Positions 44,877 to 55,302 are shown, counted from the stretch's first letter. The stretch: 64,000 nt of DNA from an uncultured Alistipes sp. (GCA_944322005.1 CALUNL010000006.1:1-64000), one strand, 5' to 3'. Translations and numbers: made by a program. Notes: generated by a model not told the origin, from the sequence alone.

Positions 44877-45956
44877 CTATTTAACCTTCGAGTCGCAGTA
44901 GAGGCAGCGCAGTTCGCCCGACTCCCCGCGGCGGAAGCGCGGCTCGACATTCTCCATGTTGGAGATGCAGTTGCGGTTGGAGCAGGTGCATCCGGCCGCT
45001 TCGGCGGTGTCGCTGCGCTCCGGCATGCCGTGAGACGGGTCGTCGCGCCACTCCAGAAGCCGGCAGATAAGCGCCATGCGCACGAACTTCCCGTTCTCGA
45101 CCTGTCGGAAGTAGGCTGCGCGCGGGTCGGCGTCAACCTCCTTGAGTATCTCGTTCACGCGCGGCAGCGGGTGAAGTATCGCCATCCGCTCCTTGGCTGC
45201 CGAGAGCTTTGCGCGGTCGAGTACGAAGCTGTCCTTGAGGCGGTCGAACTCCTCCTCGTCGAGGAAACGCTCCTTCTGCACGCGTGTCATGTAGAGGACG
45301 TCGAGCTCTCCCATCACCTCCTCCATGGTGCGGCACTCGCGGTACTCTATGCCGCAGCGGTCGCACACGTCGTGCTTGATGTAGTCGGGCAGCTGCAGCT
45401 CGTCGGGCGCGATGAGTATCACGCGCGTCCCCTCGTAGCGCGAGAGCGCCTTGATGAGAGAGTGGACGGTGCGTCCGAACTTGAGGTCACCGCAGAATCC
45501 CACCGTGAGGTGGTCGAGGTGCCCGAGTTCGCGCTTTATCGTGAGCAGGTCGGTCAGCGTCTGCGTCGGGTGGCTGTGGCTGCCGTCGCCGGCGTTTATG
45601 ACCGGTACGCGCGATACGGCCGATGCCGCCAGCGGGGCACCCTCGATGTGGTGACGCATGGCGATTATGTCGGCGAAGCATCCGACGACGCGCACCGTGT
45701 CCTCTACCGTCTCGCCCTTGCTTACCGAGGTGTTGCGGGCATCGGCGAAGCCGAGTACGTTGCCGCCGAGCTCCATCATCGCCGCCGTAAAGCTCAGGCG
45801 TGTGCGTGTGCTCGGTTCATAGAAGAGCGTGGCGAGCTTGCGCCCCTTGCACCGCTCGCTGTAACGCTCCCGGTGAGCTATGATGTCCTCTGCGAGGGAT
45901 ATGATGTCGGAGGTCTCTTCGGGTGTGAGGTCCGTCGGGTCGATAAGATGTTTCAT
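44877..45956 (-). CDS. pyrB: Aspartate carbamoyltransferase fused to a PyrI-type zinc ribbon
   Basis: A 359-residue protein, about 48 longer than E. coli PyrB. The catalytic chain (about 1-310) is complete: FYEPSTRTRLSF with the carbamoyl-phosphate loop at 49-52, GDGSHSHPTQTLTDL and ILHPLPRVNEI. The extra C-terminus (about 320-359) has Cys325, Cys330, Cys351 and Cys354 in the pattern C-x4-C-x20-C-x2-C, with SNRNCISN and RCLYCDSK, closely matching the zinc-binding domain of the regulatory chain PyrI. The nucleotide-binding allosteric domain of PyrI is absent, and no pyrI gene is in the window. The tail may hold the catalytic trimers together without CTP/ATP control. It is the last gene of the pyr operon. 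Confidence 0.95.
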   Translation of the reverse strand: MKHLIDPTDLTPEETSDIISLAEDIIAHRERYSERCKGRKLATLFYEPSTRTRLSFTAAMMELGGNVLGFADARNTSVSKGETVEDTVRVVGCFADIIAMRHHIEGAPLAASAVSRVPVINAGDGSHSHPTQTLTDLLTIKRELGHLDHLTVGFCGDLKFGRTVHSLIKALSRYEGTRVILIAPDELQLPDYIKHDVCDRCGIEYRECRTMEEVMGELDVLYMTRVQKERFLDEEEFDRLKDSFVLDRAKLSAAKERMAILHPLPRVNEILKEVDADPRAAYFRQVENGKFVRMALICRLLEWRDDPSHGMPERSDTAEAAGCTCSNRNCISNMENVEPRFRRGESGELRCLYCDSKVK

Positions 45957-45974
45957 CGCTTTATGGTTTAGGGG

Positions 45975-46607
45975 TTATTTTATCCAGCTTTCGTCCGAAG
46001 GGTTGTCGCGGAAGGCGAGTATCCGCTCCCGCTCGTCGGCGGTGATGCGTCCCTCCTCGAGTGCGGCATCGACCAGCGCGTCGAGGTTCGAGAGCGAGTA
46101 GTTGACCGTTCCGGCTTCGGCTATACGCTCGATGCCGCGCCGCATGCCGTAGGTGAATATGCTCACGATGCCGAGGACGTCGCCTCCGGCCTCGCGCAGG
46201 GCGTCCACAACCTCGATGCAGCTGCCTCCGGTCGATATGAGGTCCTCGACGACCACAACCTTGTCGCCCTTCTCAAGCTTGCCCTCGATGCGGTTGGCGC
46301 GGCCGTGATCCTTGGCCCCGCTGCGGACGTATCCCATCGGAAGGTCGAGTATCGTCGCCGTTATGGCGGCATGGGCAATGCCCGCGGTGGAGGTGCCCAT
46401 CAGAACGGTGCACTCCGGGAACTTCGTGCGTACGAGTTCGGCCAGTCCCGCCTCGATCTTCTCGCGCACGCGCGGCACCGAGAGCGTCAGACGGTTGTCG
46501 CAGTATATGGGGCTCTTTATTCCGCTCGCCCATATGAACGGCTGCTGCGGGCGCAGGAAAACGGCGCCTATCGAGAGCAGCTCCTTTGCAATCTCCTTTT
46601 CGGTCAT
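45975..46607 (-). CDS. pyrE: Orotate phosphoribosyltransferase
   Basis: A 210-residue enzyme that joins orotate and PRPP to OMP. Seen: [25 protein letters not shown], the flexible loop [15 protein letters not shown] and the PRPP motif [13 protein letters not shown]. It lies 18 nt before pyrB and 40 nt after the thioredoxin-like gene. Confidence 0.95.
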   Translation of the reverse strand: MTEKEIAKELLSIGAVFLRPQQPFIWASGIKSPIYCDNRLTLSVPRVREKIEAGLAELVRTKFPECTVLMGTSTAGIAHAAITATILDLPMGYVRSGAKDHGRANRIEGKLEKGDKVVVVEDLISTGGSCIEVVDALREAGGDVLGIVSIFTYGMRRGIERIAEAGTVNYSLSNLDALVDAALEEGRITADERERILAFRDNPSDESWIK

Positions 46608-46647
46608 ATCTTTTTCGGGTTTTGTTCGACTTGTGTCGTTTTTTCAA

Positions 46648-46917
46648 CTATTTGTCCTCTGCGAGTGCACGGCGCAGAATCCTCTCCACCTCCTCCGGGA
46701 ATATGCCGCCCTCGTGCACCTTCTTGTCGCCGACGTAGAAGGTCGGGACATAGTAGTAGTCGTAGCGGTCGGCGATGTCGGGATGCTCCGACTCCTCTAT
46801 GGTCTCGATCTCGACCGCAGCCAGCTCCGGATGGGCCTTGCGGGCCTCGTCGATGTAACTGAACGCCCTCTTGCAGAAGGGGCAGTTGTGCAGGTAGAAA
46901 AGCTTTATCTTCGCCAT
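46648..46917 (-). CDS. Small thioredoxin/glutaredoxin-fold protein in pyr operon
   Basis: An 89-residue protein with a redox-active CPFC (Cys12-Cys15) after an LFYLHN strand, a cis-Pro region YYYVPTFYVGD and a C-terminal helix. It looks like a stand-alone glutaredoxin-like thiol-disulfide protein. The start MAKIKLFYL was chosen; the frame continues upstream but not plausibly. It sits between pyrF and pyrE (15 nt and 40 nt gaps), so it is co-transcribed with pyrimidine genes. A role in keeping a pyr enzyme reduced is possible but is inference. Confidence 0.82.
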   Translation of the reverse strand: MAKIKLFYLHNCPFCKRAFSYIDEARKAHPELAAVEIETIEESEHPDIADRYDYYYVPTFYVGDKKVHEGGIFPEEVERILRRALAEDK

Positions 46918-46931
46918 ATCCTCTTTTTTGT

Positions 46932-47630
46932 CTATCCGAAAAACTCCTTCACGCACCTCTCGTATGCCGCAACCGGGTCGGCTGCCGCCGTTACGGGACG
47001 TCCGACGACGATGTAGTCGGAGCCGATTTCACGTGCCCGCGCCGGCGTGGTGATGCGCACCTGGTCATCCGATGCGGAGTCGGCAAAACGTATGCCGGGA
47101 GTGACGGTCAGGAATCCCTGCCCGCAGCGCGACTTGACGTCGGCTGCCTCAAGCGGCGAGCAGACCACTCCGTCGAGCCCCGACCGCGCCGCATTTTCGG
47201 CGTAATGCATTATGGTGTACCGTATGTCGGTGCCGATGAGCAGTTCGTCGCGCATGCGCTCCTCGCTGGTCGACGTGAGCTGCGTCACGGCGATGAGCAG
47301 CGGCCGCGTACCGTCGGGCCTGACGAGTCCCTCGAGTGCCGCGCGCATCATCTCGGCCGTGCCGGCCGCGTGGACGTTGCACATGTCGATGTCGAGCCGC
47401 GAGAGCACGCCCATGGCCTTTTTTACGGTGTTGGGTATGTCGTGCAGCTTCAGGTCGAGGAATATGCGGTGGCCGCGCCGCTTTATCTCGCGGACGATCT
47501 CCGGCCCCTCCGCATAGAAGAGCTCCATGCCTATCTTCACGAACGGCTTGCGTTCGCCGAACTGCCCGAGAAACTCGAGCGTGCGTTCCCTGCTGCTGAA
47601 ATCGCAGGCTATTATCACATCCTTTGCCAT
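46932..47630 (-). CDS. pyrF: Orotidine-5'-phosphate decarboxylase, short type
   Basis: A 232-residue enzyme for OMP to UMP. Seen: IACDFSS with a substrate Asp, VKIGMELF, the catalytic [16 protein letters not shown] and VGRPVT. It is the short, Bacillus/E. coli-like form rather than the longer subfamily 2 form found in several Bacteroidetes. Confidence 0.95.
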   Translation of the reverse strand: MAKDVIIACDFSSRERTLEFLGQFGERKPFVKIGMELFYAEGPEIVREIKRRGHRIFLDLKLHDIPNTVKKAMGVLSRLDIDMCNVHAAGTAEMMRAALEGLVRPDGTRPLLIAVTQLTSTSEERMRDELLIGTDIRYTIMHYAENAARSGLDGVVCSPLEAADVKSRCGQGFLTVTPGIRFADSASDDQVRITTPARAREIGSDYIVVGRPVTAAADPVAAYERCVKEFFG

Positions 47631-47646
47631 ATCCTTGTGTGTATCT

Positions 47647-48579
47647 TTATCCTCTGTGTGCCGCGCCGATTATCCCTTCGAGCCGCTCTATGCCGAGCCG
47701 CTCCATGACCTTCGGCAAATTCTCTATTATATCCCTGCATGCATACGGGTTGTGCAGGTTCGCCGAGCCCACCTCGACGGCCGAGGCTCCGGCCATCATC
47801 ATCTCCACGACATCTTCGGCGCTCTCCACGCCGCCGCAGCCGACCACCGGTATGCGGCACGCCCCGGCCACCTGGTATACCATGCGCAGCGCCACCGGGA
47901 ATACGGCCGCACCCGAAAAACCTCCCGTGGTGTTGGCAAGTACCGGACGGCGGCGGCGGATGTCGATGCGCATGCCGAGCAGCGTGTTTATCAGCGTCAG
48001 GCCGTCGGCCCCCTCATCCTCGCAGGCGCGGGCTATGGAGACTATGTCCGTGACATTTGGGCTCAGTTTTACTATGAGGGGCTTTGTCGTGACCCGGCGT
48101 GCGGCGCGTGTCACCTCGGCCGCCGCCTCGGGCGACGTACCGAAGGCCATGCCTCCGTTGTGGACGTTCGGGCACGAGATGTTAAGCTCGATGAAGGCCA
48201 CCTGCTCCTGCGAATCCATGCGCCGGCAGCACTCCGTGTACTCCTCCACCGAGAATCCGCTTATGTTGGCCATTATCGGTTTGCGGAAGCGGCTGCGAAG
48301 CCGCGGCAGCTCCTCCGCAATCACCGCGTCGATGCCCGGGTTCTGTAACCCGACCGCATTGAGCATGCCCGAGCGGCACTCGGCGATGCGCGGCGTAGGG
48401 TTTCCGAACCTCGCGTGAAGCGTCGTTCCCTTGAGCGAGACGGACCCGAGTATGTTGATGTCGTAGAAGTCGTCGTACTCGCCGCCGAAGCCGAATGTCC
48501 CGCTCGCCGGGATTATCGGGTTGTCGAGCCGCACCCCGCAAAGGTGTGTCGAAAGGTCGTATTTTGTGCTCTCTGCCAT
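47647..48579 (-). CDS. pyrD: Dihydroorotate dehydrogenase, class 1B catalytic subunit
   Basis: A 310-residue FMN enzyme that oxidises dihydroorotate to orotate and passes electrons through PyrK to NAD. The catalytic cysteine of class 1 enzymes is in [11 protein letters not shown]. Also seen: [40 protein letters not shown] and GCGGV. The start [10 protein letters not shown] was chosen over an upstream codon that overlaps pyrK. It lies 4 nt after pyrK. Confidence 0.95.
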   Translation of the reverse strand: MAESTKYDLSTHLCGVRLDNPIIPASGTFGFGGEYDDFYDINILGSVSLKGTTLHARFGNPTPRIAECRSGMLNAVGLQNPGIDAVIAEELPRLRSRFRKPIMANISGFSVEEYTECCRRMDSQEQVAFIELNISCPNVHNGGMAFGTSPEAAAEVTRAARRVTTKPLIVKLSPNVTDIVSIARACEDEGADGLTLINTLLGMRIDIRRRRPVLANTTGGFSGAAVFPVALRMVYQVAGACRIPVVGCGGVESAEDVVEMMMAGASAVEVGSANLHNPYACRDIIENLPKVMERLGIERLEGIIGAAHRG

Positions 48580-48583
48580 ATCC

Positions 48584-49324
48584 CTATTCCCATATAACCT
48601 CCGCACGGCGGAGTACCGGTCCATCCTTGCATATGCGTTTGCTCCCCGATGCGGTCTTGCAGCTGCAGCCCATGCAGGCGCCGAAGCCGCAACCCATGCG
48701 CTCCTCGAAGCTCATCTCTCCGTCGGCCGGAGTGGCCTCGCACAGCGCGCGCAGCATCGGTACCGGACCGCAGGCGTAGAAGTAGTCGAAACCGCCCTCT
48801 CTGTCGCGCACCTCATCGGTCACGAGCCCCTTGCGGCCGTACGAACCGTCGGCCGTGGTGACGATGACCTCCGCACCCGTCGCGCGGAACTCGTCGGCGT
48901 AGAATACCTCTTCGGCCCGGTTGAACCCGAGGATGACGGTCACCTGCCTTCCGCGTGCGACCAGATCCTTTGCCAGACGGTAGAGCGGAGGTATGCCGAC
49001 GCCACCGCCCACAAGCAGCGGCCGGCGGCAGTCGTGCTCCGCGTCGAAGCCGTTGCCAAGTCCGGTGAGGATGTCGAGACGCTCCCCGCGCCGCATGGCA
49101 GCCATGCGGGAGGTGCCTTCGCCCACGACCTTGTAGATTATCGTAAGGCTGTCGGCGGTGAAGTCGCACACCGAAATCGGCCGGCGCAGATACAGGCCGT
49201 CGATTGCGATGTTGACGAACTGTCCGGCGCGCTTTACGGCCGACGCGTCGCCGCGGAGCCTCATGCGCATGACATCGGCCGTCAGTGCCGCGTTGTCCTC
49301 TATTTCGAACACTACCTTGTCCAT
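48584..49324 (-). CDS. pyrK: Dihydroorotate dehydrogenase electron-transfer subunit
   Basis: A 246-residue ferredoxin-reductase-like subunit. Seen: the FAD-binding RRPISVCDF, VGGGVGIPPLYRLA for NAD, and a C-terminal [2Fe-2S] site (CGFGACMGCSC followed by a Cys in RICKDGP). It channels electrons from PyrD to NAD. The ATG at 49324 was preferred to a TTG nine bases upstream. Confidence 0.94.
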   Translation of the reverse strand: MDKVVFEIEDNAALTADVMRMRLRGDASAVKRAGQFVNIAIDGLYLRRPISVCDFTADSLTIIYKVVGEGTSRMAAMRRGERLDILTGLGNGFDAEHDCRRPLLVGGGVGIPPLYRLAKDLVARGRQVTVILGFNRAEEVFYADEFRATGAEVIVTTADGSYGRKGLVTDEVRDREGGFDYFYACGPVPMLRALCEATPADGEMSFEERMGCGFGACMGCSCKTASGSKRICKDGPVLRRAEVIWE

Positions 49325-49350
49325 CACGTGCAAGTTAATCCAAATTTTCC

Positions 49351-52300
49351 TTATCTCGAAATGCGTCCGGTCGTTTTTGCCCCGTATTCGGCGTCGATGG
49401 TCGACACACCGAGCGTTATCTCCTCGAGAACGTCCAGAAGCACGCGCACCGTCTCCAGCGAGGTGAATATCGTGATGTTGTTCTCAACGGCCGCACGGCG
49501 TATCTCGTAGCCGTCCAGACGCGTGCTGTGCTGGTTGAGGTCGATGGTATTCACCACATAGTTGACGTGTCCCTTGCGCAGGGTCGTGTAGATGTCGTTG
49601 CTGCCCTCGCTCAGCTTGCCCAGACAGCGGGTGCGCAGACCGTGCTCGCGCAGGAAGTTGGCCGTGCCGCGCGTGGCCTCGATGTTGAATCCGAGGTTGT
49701 AGAAGCGCTTTATGAGCGGCAGCGCCGTCTGCTTATCCTTGTCGGCGAGCGTTACGAGTATGGTGCCGTAGTTCACGACCGCCATTCCCGATGCCTGCAG
49801 CGACTTGTAGAGTGCGCGCGTGAGCGTGTCGTCGTAGCCTATGGCCTCGCCCGTCGACTTCATCTCCGGGGAGAGGTAGGAGTCCACGCCCTTGATCTTG
49901 GCGAAGGAGAAGGCTGGGGTCTTGACGAACCACCGCTTGCGCTCCGGTGCGCAGACCTCCGTGATGCCCTGCTCGCGCAGCGAGTGGCCGAGGATGACGC
50001 GCGTGGCAATCTGCGCCATCGGCACCCCGGTCGATTTCGATAGGAACGGCACCGTGCGCGACGAGCGCGGGTTGACCTCGATGACGTAGACCTTCTCGTC
50101 GGCGTCGACGATGAACTGTATGTTGAAGAGTCCGACGATGCCTATCGCAAGGCCGAGCCTTACGGTGTAGTCGGTTATCGTACGCTTGACCTTTTCGCTG
50201 ACGCTGAATGTAGGGTAGACGCTTATGCTGTCGCCCGAGTGGATGCCGGTCTTCTCGACATGCTCCATTATGCCCGGGATGAAGACGTCGCGGCCGTCGC
50301 AGATGGCGTCGACCTCGAGCTCCTTGCCCATGATGTACTTGTCGACCAGCACCGGCGAGTTCTCGTTTATCTCGACGGCGTTGTGGAGGTAGTAGCGCAG
50401 CGTCTGCTCGTTGCCCACGATCTGCATGGCGCGGCCTCCGAGCACGAAGCTCGGACGCACGAGCACCGGATAGCCGATGCGCTCGGCGGCACGCACTCCC
50501 TCCTCAATGTCGGTTATGGCCTCGGCAGGCGGCTGCGGTATGCCGACCTCGTTCATGATGTTCTCGAACAGCTTGCGGTCCTCCGCCTTGTTTATGGCGT
50601 CGATGCCGGTTCCGATGATCTTCACGCCGTGACGCGCCAGCGGCTCGGCGAGGTTTATGGCCGTCTGTCCGCCGAGCGACACTACGACTCCGAGCGGATT
50701 CTCCAGACGGATGACGTTCATCACGTCCTCGACCGTCAGAGGCTCGAAGTAGAGCTTGTCGCTTATGGTGTAGTCGGTCGATACTGTCTCCGGGTTGTTG
50801 TTTATGATTATGGCCTCGTATCCCGCCTCGCGGATGGCCCAGATGGCATGTACGGTCGAGTAGTCGAACTCGACGCCCTGTCCGATGCGAATCGGGCCCG
50901 AGCCGAGAACGACGATTTTCCGCCGGTCGCTCACCACCGACTCGTTCTCCTGCTCGTAGGTCGAGTAGAAGTACGGAACGTACGACTGGAACTCGCTCGC
51001 GCAGGTGTCGATCATCTTGTACACCGGGAACATCCTCTCGTGCTCGCGCATGGCGAACACGTCGTCGGCGCTGCATCCCCACAGTTTGCCTATGTATTTG
51101 TCGCTGAATCCCATGCGCTTCGCTTCGTAGAGCGTTTCGCGGTCATGGGGATGTGCCGCCACGACAGCCTCCTCCTCGACGATGTTCTTGATCTTCTCGA
51201 GGAAGAACATGTCGATCTTCGTGCGGTCGTAGATGAGCGACAGGTCGATGCCGTTGCGTATGAGCTGCGCTATGGCGTAGAGACGGTCGTCCGGGCAGCG
51301 TGCGATGTAGGCCAGCATGTCGGCGTTGGACATCGTGTCGAACTTCTTGCTGTAGAGGTGGCATACGCCCGTCTCGAGCGAGCGCACCGCCTTGAGCAGG
51401 CTCTCCTCGATGGTGCGGCCGACGCTCATCACCTCGCCCGTGGCCTTCATCTGCGTGCCGAGCTCGTTGGAGGCCTCGCTGAACTTGTCGAACGGGAAGC
51501 GCGGTATCTTCGTGACGACGTAGTCGAGCGCAGGCTCGAAACTTGCCGGCGTGTTGGCTATGTCTATCTCGTCGAGCGTCAGTCCCACCGCAATCTTCGC
51601 GCTTACGCGGGCTATGGGGTAGCCGCTGGCCTTCGACGCGAGCGCCGAGGAGCGCGACACGCGCGGGTTGACCTCGATGATGTAGTAGTTGAACGATAGC
51701 GGGTCGAGCGCGAACTGCACGTTGCAGCCGCCCTCGATGCGCAGGGCGCGTATGATCTTCAGCGCACTGTCGCGCAGCAGCTGGTACTCCTTGTTGGTGA
51801 GCGTCTGGCTCGGAGCCACCACGATGGAGTCACCCGTGTGGATGCCGACCGGGTCGACGTTCTCCATGTTGCAGATGGTGATGGCCGTGTCGTTGCGGTC
51901 GCGCATCACCTCGTACTCGATCTCCTTGTATCCCTTTATGCTCTTCTCGACAAGCACCTGGTGGACCGGCGAAAGCATGAGCGCATTGTGCATCAGCTCG
52001 CGCAGCTCGCTCTCGTTGTCGGCGAAACCGCCGCCCGTGCCTCCCAGCGTGAAGGCCGGACGCAGTACGACCGGATAGGTTATCTCGTTGGCCACGCGTA
52101 TGGCCTCCTCCACCGACCCGACCATCTCCGACGGAAGAACCGGCTCGCCGAGCCTTATGCAGAGCTCCTTGAAGAGCTCGCGGTCCTCGGCCTGCTCGAT
52201 GCTCTCGAACGACGTGCCGAGAATCTCGACCTGGCACTCCTCGAGGATTCCCTTGCGGGCCAGCTGTACGGCGAGGTTGAGTCCCGTCTGCCCGCCAAGT

Positions 52301-52566
52301 CCCGGAACGATGGCGTCCGGACGCTCGTAGCGGATGATCTTGGCCACGTATTCGAGCTTCAGCGGCTCCATGTAGACCTTGTCCGCGATGTGGGTGTCGG
52401 TCATTATCGTGGCCGGGTTGGAGTTGACCAGTATCACCTCGTAGCCCTCCTCCTTGAGCGCGAGGCAGGCCTGTGTTCCGGCGTAGTCGAATTCGGCGGC
52501 CTGGCCGATGACTATCGGGCCTGAACCTATCACCATTACCTTCTTTATGTCTGTTCTCTTAGGCAT
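49351..52566 (-). CDS. carB: Carbamoyl-phosphate synthase large subunit
   Basis: A 1071-residue enzyme with two homologous ATP-grasp synthase halves (start [20 protein letters not shown]; second half [20 protein letters not shown]) and a C-terminal MGS-like allosteric domain. It makes carbamoyl phosphate from bicarbonate, ATP and ammonia supplied by CarA. Its first eight bases overlap the end of carA, so the two subunits are translationally coupled. Confidence 0.97.
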   Translation of the reverse strand: MPKRTDIKKVMVIGSGPIVIGQAAEFDYAGTQACLALKEEGYEVILVNSNPATIMTDTHIADKVYMEPLKLEYVAKIIRYERPDAIVPGLGGQTGLNLAVQLARKGILEECQVEILGTSFESIEQAEDRELFKELCIRLGEPVLPSEMVGSVEEAIRVANEITYPVVLRPAFTLGGTGGGFADNESELRELMHNALMLSPVHQVLVEKSIKGYKEIEYEVMRDRNDTAITICNMENVDPVGIHTGDSIVVAPSQTLTNKEYQLLRDSALKIIRALRIEGGCNVQFALDPLSFNYYIIEVNPRVSRSSALASKASGYPIARVSAKIAVGLTLDEIDIANTPASFEPALDYVVTKIPRFPFDKFSEASNELGTQMKATGEVMSVGRTIEESLLKAVRSLETGVCHLYSKKFDTMSNADMLAYIARCPDDRLYAIAQLIRNGIDLSLIYDRTKIDMFFLEKIKNIVEEEAVVAAHPHDRETLYEAKRMGFSDKYIGKLWGCSADDVFAMREHERMFPVYKMIDTCASEFQSYVPYFYSTYEQENESVVSDRRKIVVLGSGPIRIGQGVEFDYSTVHAIWAIREAGYEAIIINNNPETVSTDYTISDKLYFEPLTVEDVMNVIRLENPLGVVVSLGGQTAINLAEPLARHGVKIIGTGIDAINKAEDRKLFENIMNEVGIPQPPAEAITDIEEGVRAAERIGYPVLVRPSFVLGGRAMQIVGNEQTLRYYLHNAVEINENSPVLVDKYIMGKELEVDAICDGRDVFIPGIMEHVEKTGIHSGDSISVYPTFSVSEKVKRTITDYTVRLGLAIGIVGLFNIQFIVDADEKVYVIEVNPRSSRTVPFLSKSTGVPMAQIATRVILGHSLREQGITEVCAPERKRWFVKTPAFSFAKIKGVDSYLSPEMKSTGEAIGYDDTLTRALYKSLQASGMAVVNYGTILVTLADKDKQTALPLIKRFYNLGFNIEATRGTANFLREHGLRTRCLGKLSEGSNDIYTTLRKGHVNYVVNTIDLNQHSTRLDGYEIRRAAVENNITIFTSLETVRVLLDVLEEITLGVSTIDAEYGAKTTGRISR

Positions 52567-53650
52567 GACGGTTGTCCTCCATCAGTTTTATGAATTTGTC
52601 GAAAAGATATGTGCTGTCCTGCGGGCCCGGTGCGCTCTCGGGGTGGTACTGTACCGAGAATATCTTGTCGGCGCGGTTCTCCACGCCCTCGACCGTGCCG
52701 TCGAGCAGGTTTATGTGCGTCACCTCGAGCCGTGTCCCCTTGAGCGAGTCGGCGTCGATGGCGTAGTTGTGGTTCTGGCTCGTTATTTCGATCTTGCCGG
52801 TGAGAAGGTTCTTTACCGGATGGTTGCCGCCGCGGTGTCCGAACTTGAGCTTGAAGCTCCTGGCGCCGTAGGCGAGCGATATGAGCTGATGGCCGAGGCA
52901 GATGCCGAATATCGGAATGCGTCCGCGCATCTGCTCCACCAGGCGGGCCACCTGCGGAACGTCGCTCGGGTCGCCCGGGCCGTTGGAGATGAATATCCCG
53001 TGCGGGTTGAATGCCATGATCTCCTCGGCAGGCGTGTCGAACGGCACGATGATGACGTTGCAGCCGCGCTGGTTGAGCGACCGTACGATGTTGTACTTTA
53101 TGCCGCAGTCGATGGCCACCACGTCGAAGCGGTGGTGTGCCGTCCGCGAGAACCACCTCTTCTTGCAGCTGACCTTCGACACCACATTGTGGTCGACCGG
53201 GGTCGACGCAATGAGCTTCAGCGCCTCGTCTGTCGGCATGTCGGCATTGACTATCGCCGCGCGCTGGCAACCCTCGTTGCGGATTATGCGTGTCAGAAGC
53301 CGTGTGTCGATGCCGCTTATGCACGGTATTCCGTGCTCCTCGAAGACCTCCGAGATTGTCTTCGTGTAGCGGAAGTTGCTCGGGTTCTCGCTGCATTCGC
53401 GTACTATCATTCCGCCGATGGTCAGCGACTTGGTCTCGAAATCCTCGTCCGTGATTCCGTAGTTGCCTATCAGCGGATAGGTCATCACGACAATCTGGTT
53501 GGTGTACGAAGGGTCCGAAAGGATCTCCTGATAACCCACCATCGAGGTGTTGAAGACTATCTCGCACACCGTCTGCTTGTCGGCTCCGTATCCGTAGCCG
53601 AGAAATTCCCGTCCGTTTTCGAGGACTAGTTTTTTGTCGGGTCGTTTCAT
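52559..53650 (-). CDS. carA: Carbamoyl-phosphate synthase small (glutaminase) subunit
   Basis: A 363-residue class I glutamine amidotransferase. The N-terminal domain has [15 protein letters not shown]; the C-terminal domain has the nucleophile in [23 protein letters not shown] and the His-Glu of [12 protein letters not shown]. The start MKRPDKKLV was chosen. Its start overlaps the pyrC stop by four bases (ATGA). Confidence 0.96.
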   Translation of the reverse strand: MKRPDKKLVLENGREFLGYGYGADKQTVCEIVFNTSMVGYQEILSDPSYTNQIVVMTYPLIGNYGITDEDFETKSLTIGGMIVRECSENPSNFRYTKTISEVFEEHGIPCISGIDTRLLTRIIRNEGCQRAAIVNADMPTDEALKLIASTPVDHNVVSKVSCKKRWFSRTAHHRFDVVAIDCGIKYNIVRSLNQRGCNVIIVPFDTPAEEIMAFNPHGIFISNGPGDPSDVPQVARLVEQMRGRIPIFGICLGHQLISLAYGARSFKLKFGHRGGNHPVKNLLTGKIEITSQNHNYAIDADSLKGTRLEVTHINLLDGTVEGVENRADKIFSVQYHPESAPGPQDSTYLFDKFIKLMEDNRHA

Positions 53651-54969
53651 ATATGGTTGTTTGTTGCTTGCCTGTTGTTGCGGCTCCTGATCCACTCCTC
53701 GTCGCACCATACCTTGTGTCCGTCCTTGAGAGTGAGCAGGCACCTTCCGAATACCTCCCATCCGTCGAAAGGCGTCGACCGTCCCTTCGACAGGAACTCC
53801 CTGCTGTCGATGCGGTACGGCGTCGAGATGTCGAACAGCGCGATGTCGGCCGCTTCGCCCTCGCGCAGCGCACCGCCGAGGCGGAATATGCGGCGCGGGT
53901 TGTCGCACATGAGCTCTATCATCCTGCCGAGCGATATGATGCCCGTACGCACGAGTCTGGTGTATATTACCGGAAATGCCGTCTCGAGACCGACGATGCC
54001 CATGGCGCTCCCCTTGAGCCCGCGCGACTTCTCTTCGGCCGTGTGCGGCGCATGGTCGGTTGCTATGACCTCTATCGTGCCGTCCTGTATGCCCTTTATG
54101 AGGGCGTTGCGGTCGGCCGCCGAGCGCAACGGCGGATTCATCTTGAAACGTCCCTCCTCCTGCAGGTCATCCTCTGTGAGCGTGAGGTAGTGCGGAGCCG
54201 TTTCGCAGCTCACCTCAAGACCTTCCATGCGAGCCTCCCTGACGAGCTCCACGCTCTCGGCCGTGGATATGTGGCATGCGTGGTAGCGGCATCCGCTCTC
54301 CGCGGCGAGGCGTATGTCGCGTACGACCTGCGCCCATTCGCTCTTTGAGCAAATTCCGGCATGGCCGTGGCGGCATGCGTAGGCGCCGTCGTGTATGTAT
54401 CCTCCGTGGAGCAGGCTTTCGTCCTCGCAGTGTGCGGCCACGATGCCTCCGACGGCGGCGATACGCTTCATCGCCCCGAACATCGTCTCGGCCGACTGCA
54501 CCCCGCAGCCGTCGTCGGAAAACCCGACGACCTCTCCGGCAAGATGCTCTACGTCGGATATCGTCCTGCCGCTCCTTCCAACCGTTATCGCACCGTAGGG
54601 GCGTACGTCGATGACGGCCTGGCTGCGTATGAGCTCCTGTTCGACGGCCAGATGCTCCGGAGAGTCTGGCGCCGGGTTGAGGTTGGGCATGGCGCATACG
54701 GTGGTGAATCCGCCGTGGGCCGCTGCAAGCGTGCCGCTGCGGATTGTCTCCTTCGAAGAGAAACCGGGCTCGCGCAGATGGACGTGTACGTCGGCCAGTC
54801 CGTATGTCACGATGCAGCCCTCGCCATTTACGGTCTCGACGGTCCCGTCAGGCTGAATGTTCTCGGATATTGCGGCTATGCGGCCATCCTCGATGAGTAT
54901 GTCGCGCCTGGCGGCAAGGCCTTCGCTTACCGCTATCGCTCCGTGTATGAGTATTTTCGGCCTGCTCAT
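53647..54969 (-). CDS. pyrC: Dihydroorotase (class I type)
   Basis: A 440-residue amidohydrolase closing carbamoyl aspartate to dihydroorotate. Seen: the metal-binding ADVHVHLREPG, MPNLNPAPDSPE, VAAHCEDE, CETAPHYL and ATDHAPHTAEEK. The ATG overlaps the stop of the leader ORF by four bases (ATGA), and the stop overlaps carA. It is the first enzyme gene of the pyr operon. Confidence 0.96.
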   Translation of the reverse strand: MSRPKILIHGAIAVSEGLAARRDILIEDGRIAAISENIQPDGTVETVNGEGCIVTYGLADVHVHLREPGFSSKETIRSGTLAAAHGGFTTVCAMPNLNPAPDSPEHLAVEQELIRSQAVIDVRPYGAITVGRSGRTISDVEHLAGEVVGFSDDGCGVQSAETMFGAMKRIAAVGGIVAAHCEDESLLHGGYIHDGAYACRHGHAGICSKSEWAQVVRDIRLAAESGCRYHACHISTAESVELVREARMEGLEVSCETAPHYLTLTEDDLQEEGRFKMNPPLRSAADRNALIKGIQDGTIEVIATDHAPHTAEEKSRGLKGSAMGIVGLETAFPVIYTRLVRTGIISLGRMIELMCDNPRRIFRLGGALREGEAADIALFDISTPYRIDSREFLSKGRSTPFDGWEVFGRCLLTLKDGHKVWCDEEWIRSRNNRQATNNHI

Positions 54970-55202
54970 GAGTGCGTACGGTATGAAAACAGGCGACCGG
55001 ATAGGTCGCCTGCAAATTTGACAATATGTTTTTTCTCAACGTCGGAACCGGAAACAACAGGAGAAAGGTCGTGCCATGGTGACGGCTCCGCACCCCGTTT
55101 CCGCTGTTGAGGATGACGGTGGCCCTTGAGGGAAACGGATCCCGCTGCCTGCATGGACTGCATGCCGGTTGTCGTGATGTTTCCGTTCTGGGACTTCGTC
55201 AT
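54966..55202 (-). CDS. Leader ORF of pyr operon, possible attenuation peptide
   Basis: A 78-codon open frame starting MTKSQNGNITTTG with a clear aaggaag ribosome-binding site 6 nt before the ATG. Its stop overlaps the pyrC ATG (ATGA). No family is recognised. Codons 64-71 cover a 9-bp terminator hairpin, so ribosomes translating the frame would open that hairpin. This resembles the logic of the E. coli pyrBI leader, where translation relieves termination at low UTP. It could also be an ordinary small coupled gene; codon choice in the second half is less like the neighbouring genes. Confidence 0.5.
   Translation of the reverse strand: MTKSQNGNITTTGMQSMQAAGSVSLKGHRHPQQRKRGAEPSPWHDLSPVVSGSDVEKKHIVKFAGDLSGRLFSYRTHS
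54983..55012 (-). terminator. Putative attenuator in pyr leader
   Basis: A 9-bp perfect stem (caggcgacc / ggtcgcctg) with a 5-nt loop, followed on the minus strand by TTTTCATAC. It lies 20-40 nt before the pyrC start, inside the leader ORF. Upstream are four segments that can pair alternately: CGGAAAC (55179-55185), CCGTTTCC (55131-55138), GGAAACGG (55095-55102) and GTTTCCG (55049-55055). Confidence 0.6.
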
Positions 55203-55240
55203 AAGAACTTCCTTGTTGGTGAATCGGTCTCTCGACCGTG

Positions 55241-55270
55241 CAAAGTTACTAATTTTTTGCCGAACCGCAA
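55241..55270 (-). promoter_or_regulatory. Promoter of pyr operon
   Basis: Minus-strand TAACTTTG (plus 55241-55248) with TTG 19 nt upstream (55268-55270). It gives a leader of about 265 nt before pyrC, long enough for attenuation. Confidence 0.72.
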
Positions 55271-55302
55271 GGCTGCCGGCCCTCTTTTCGGACAAAAATG
55301 TT

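Noticed and set aside
44877-45956. PyrB C-terminal cysteines as a frameshifted remnant of a separate pyrI
   Set aside because: The reading frame is continuous, and no remnant of the PyrI nucleotide-binding domain is seen before or after the tail, so a designed fusion is more likely than a recent frameshift.
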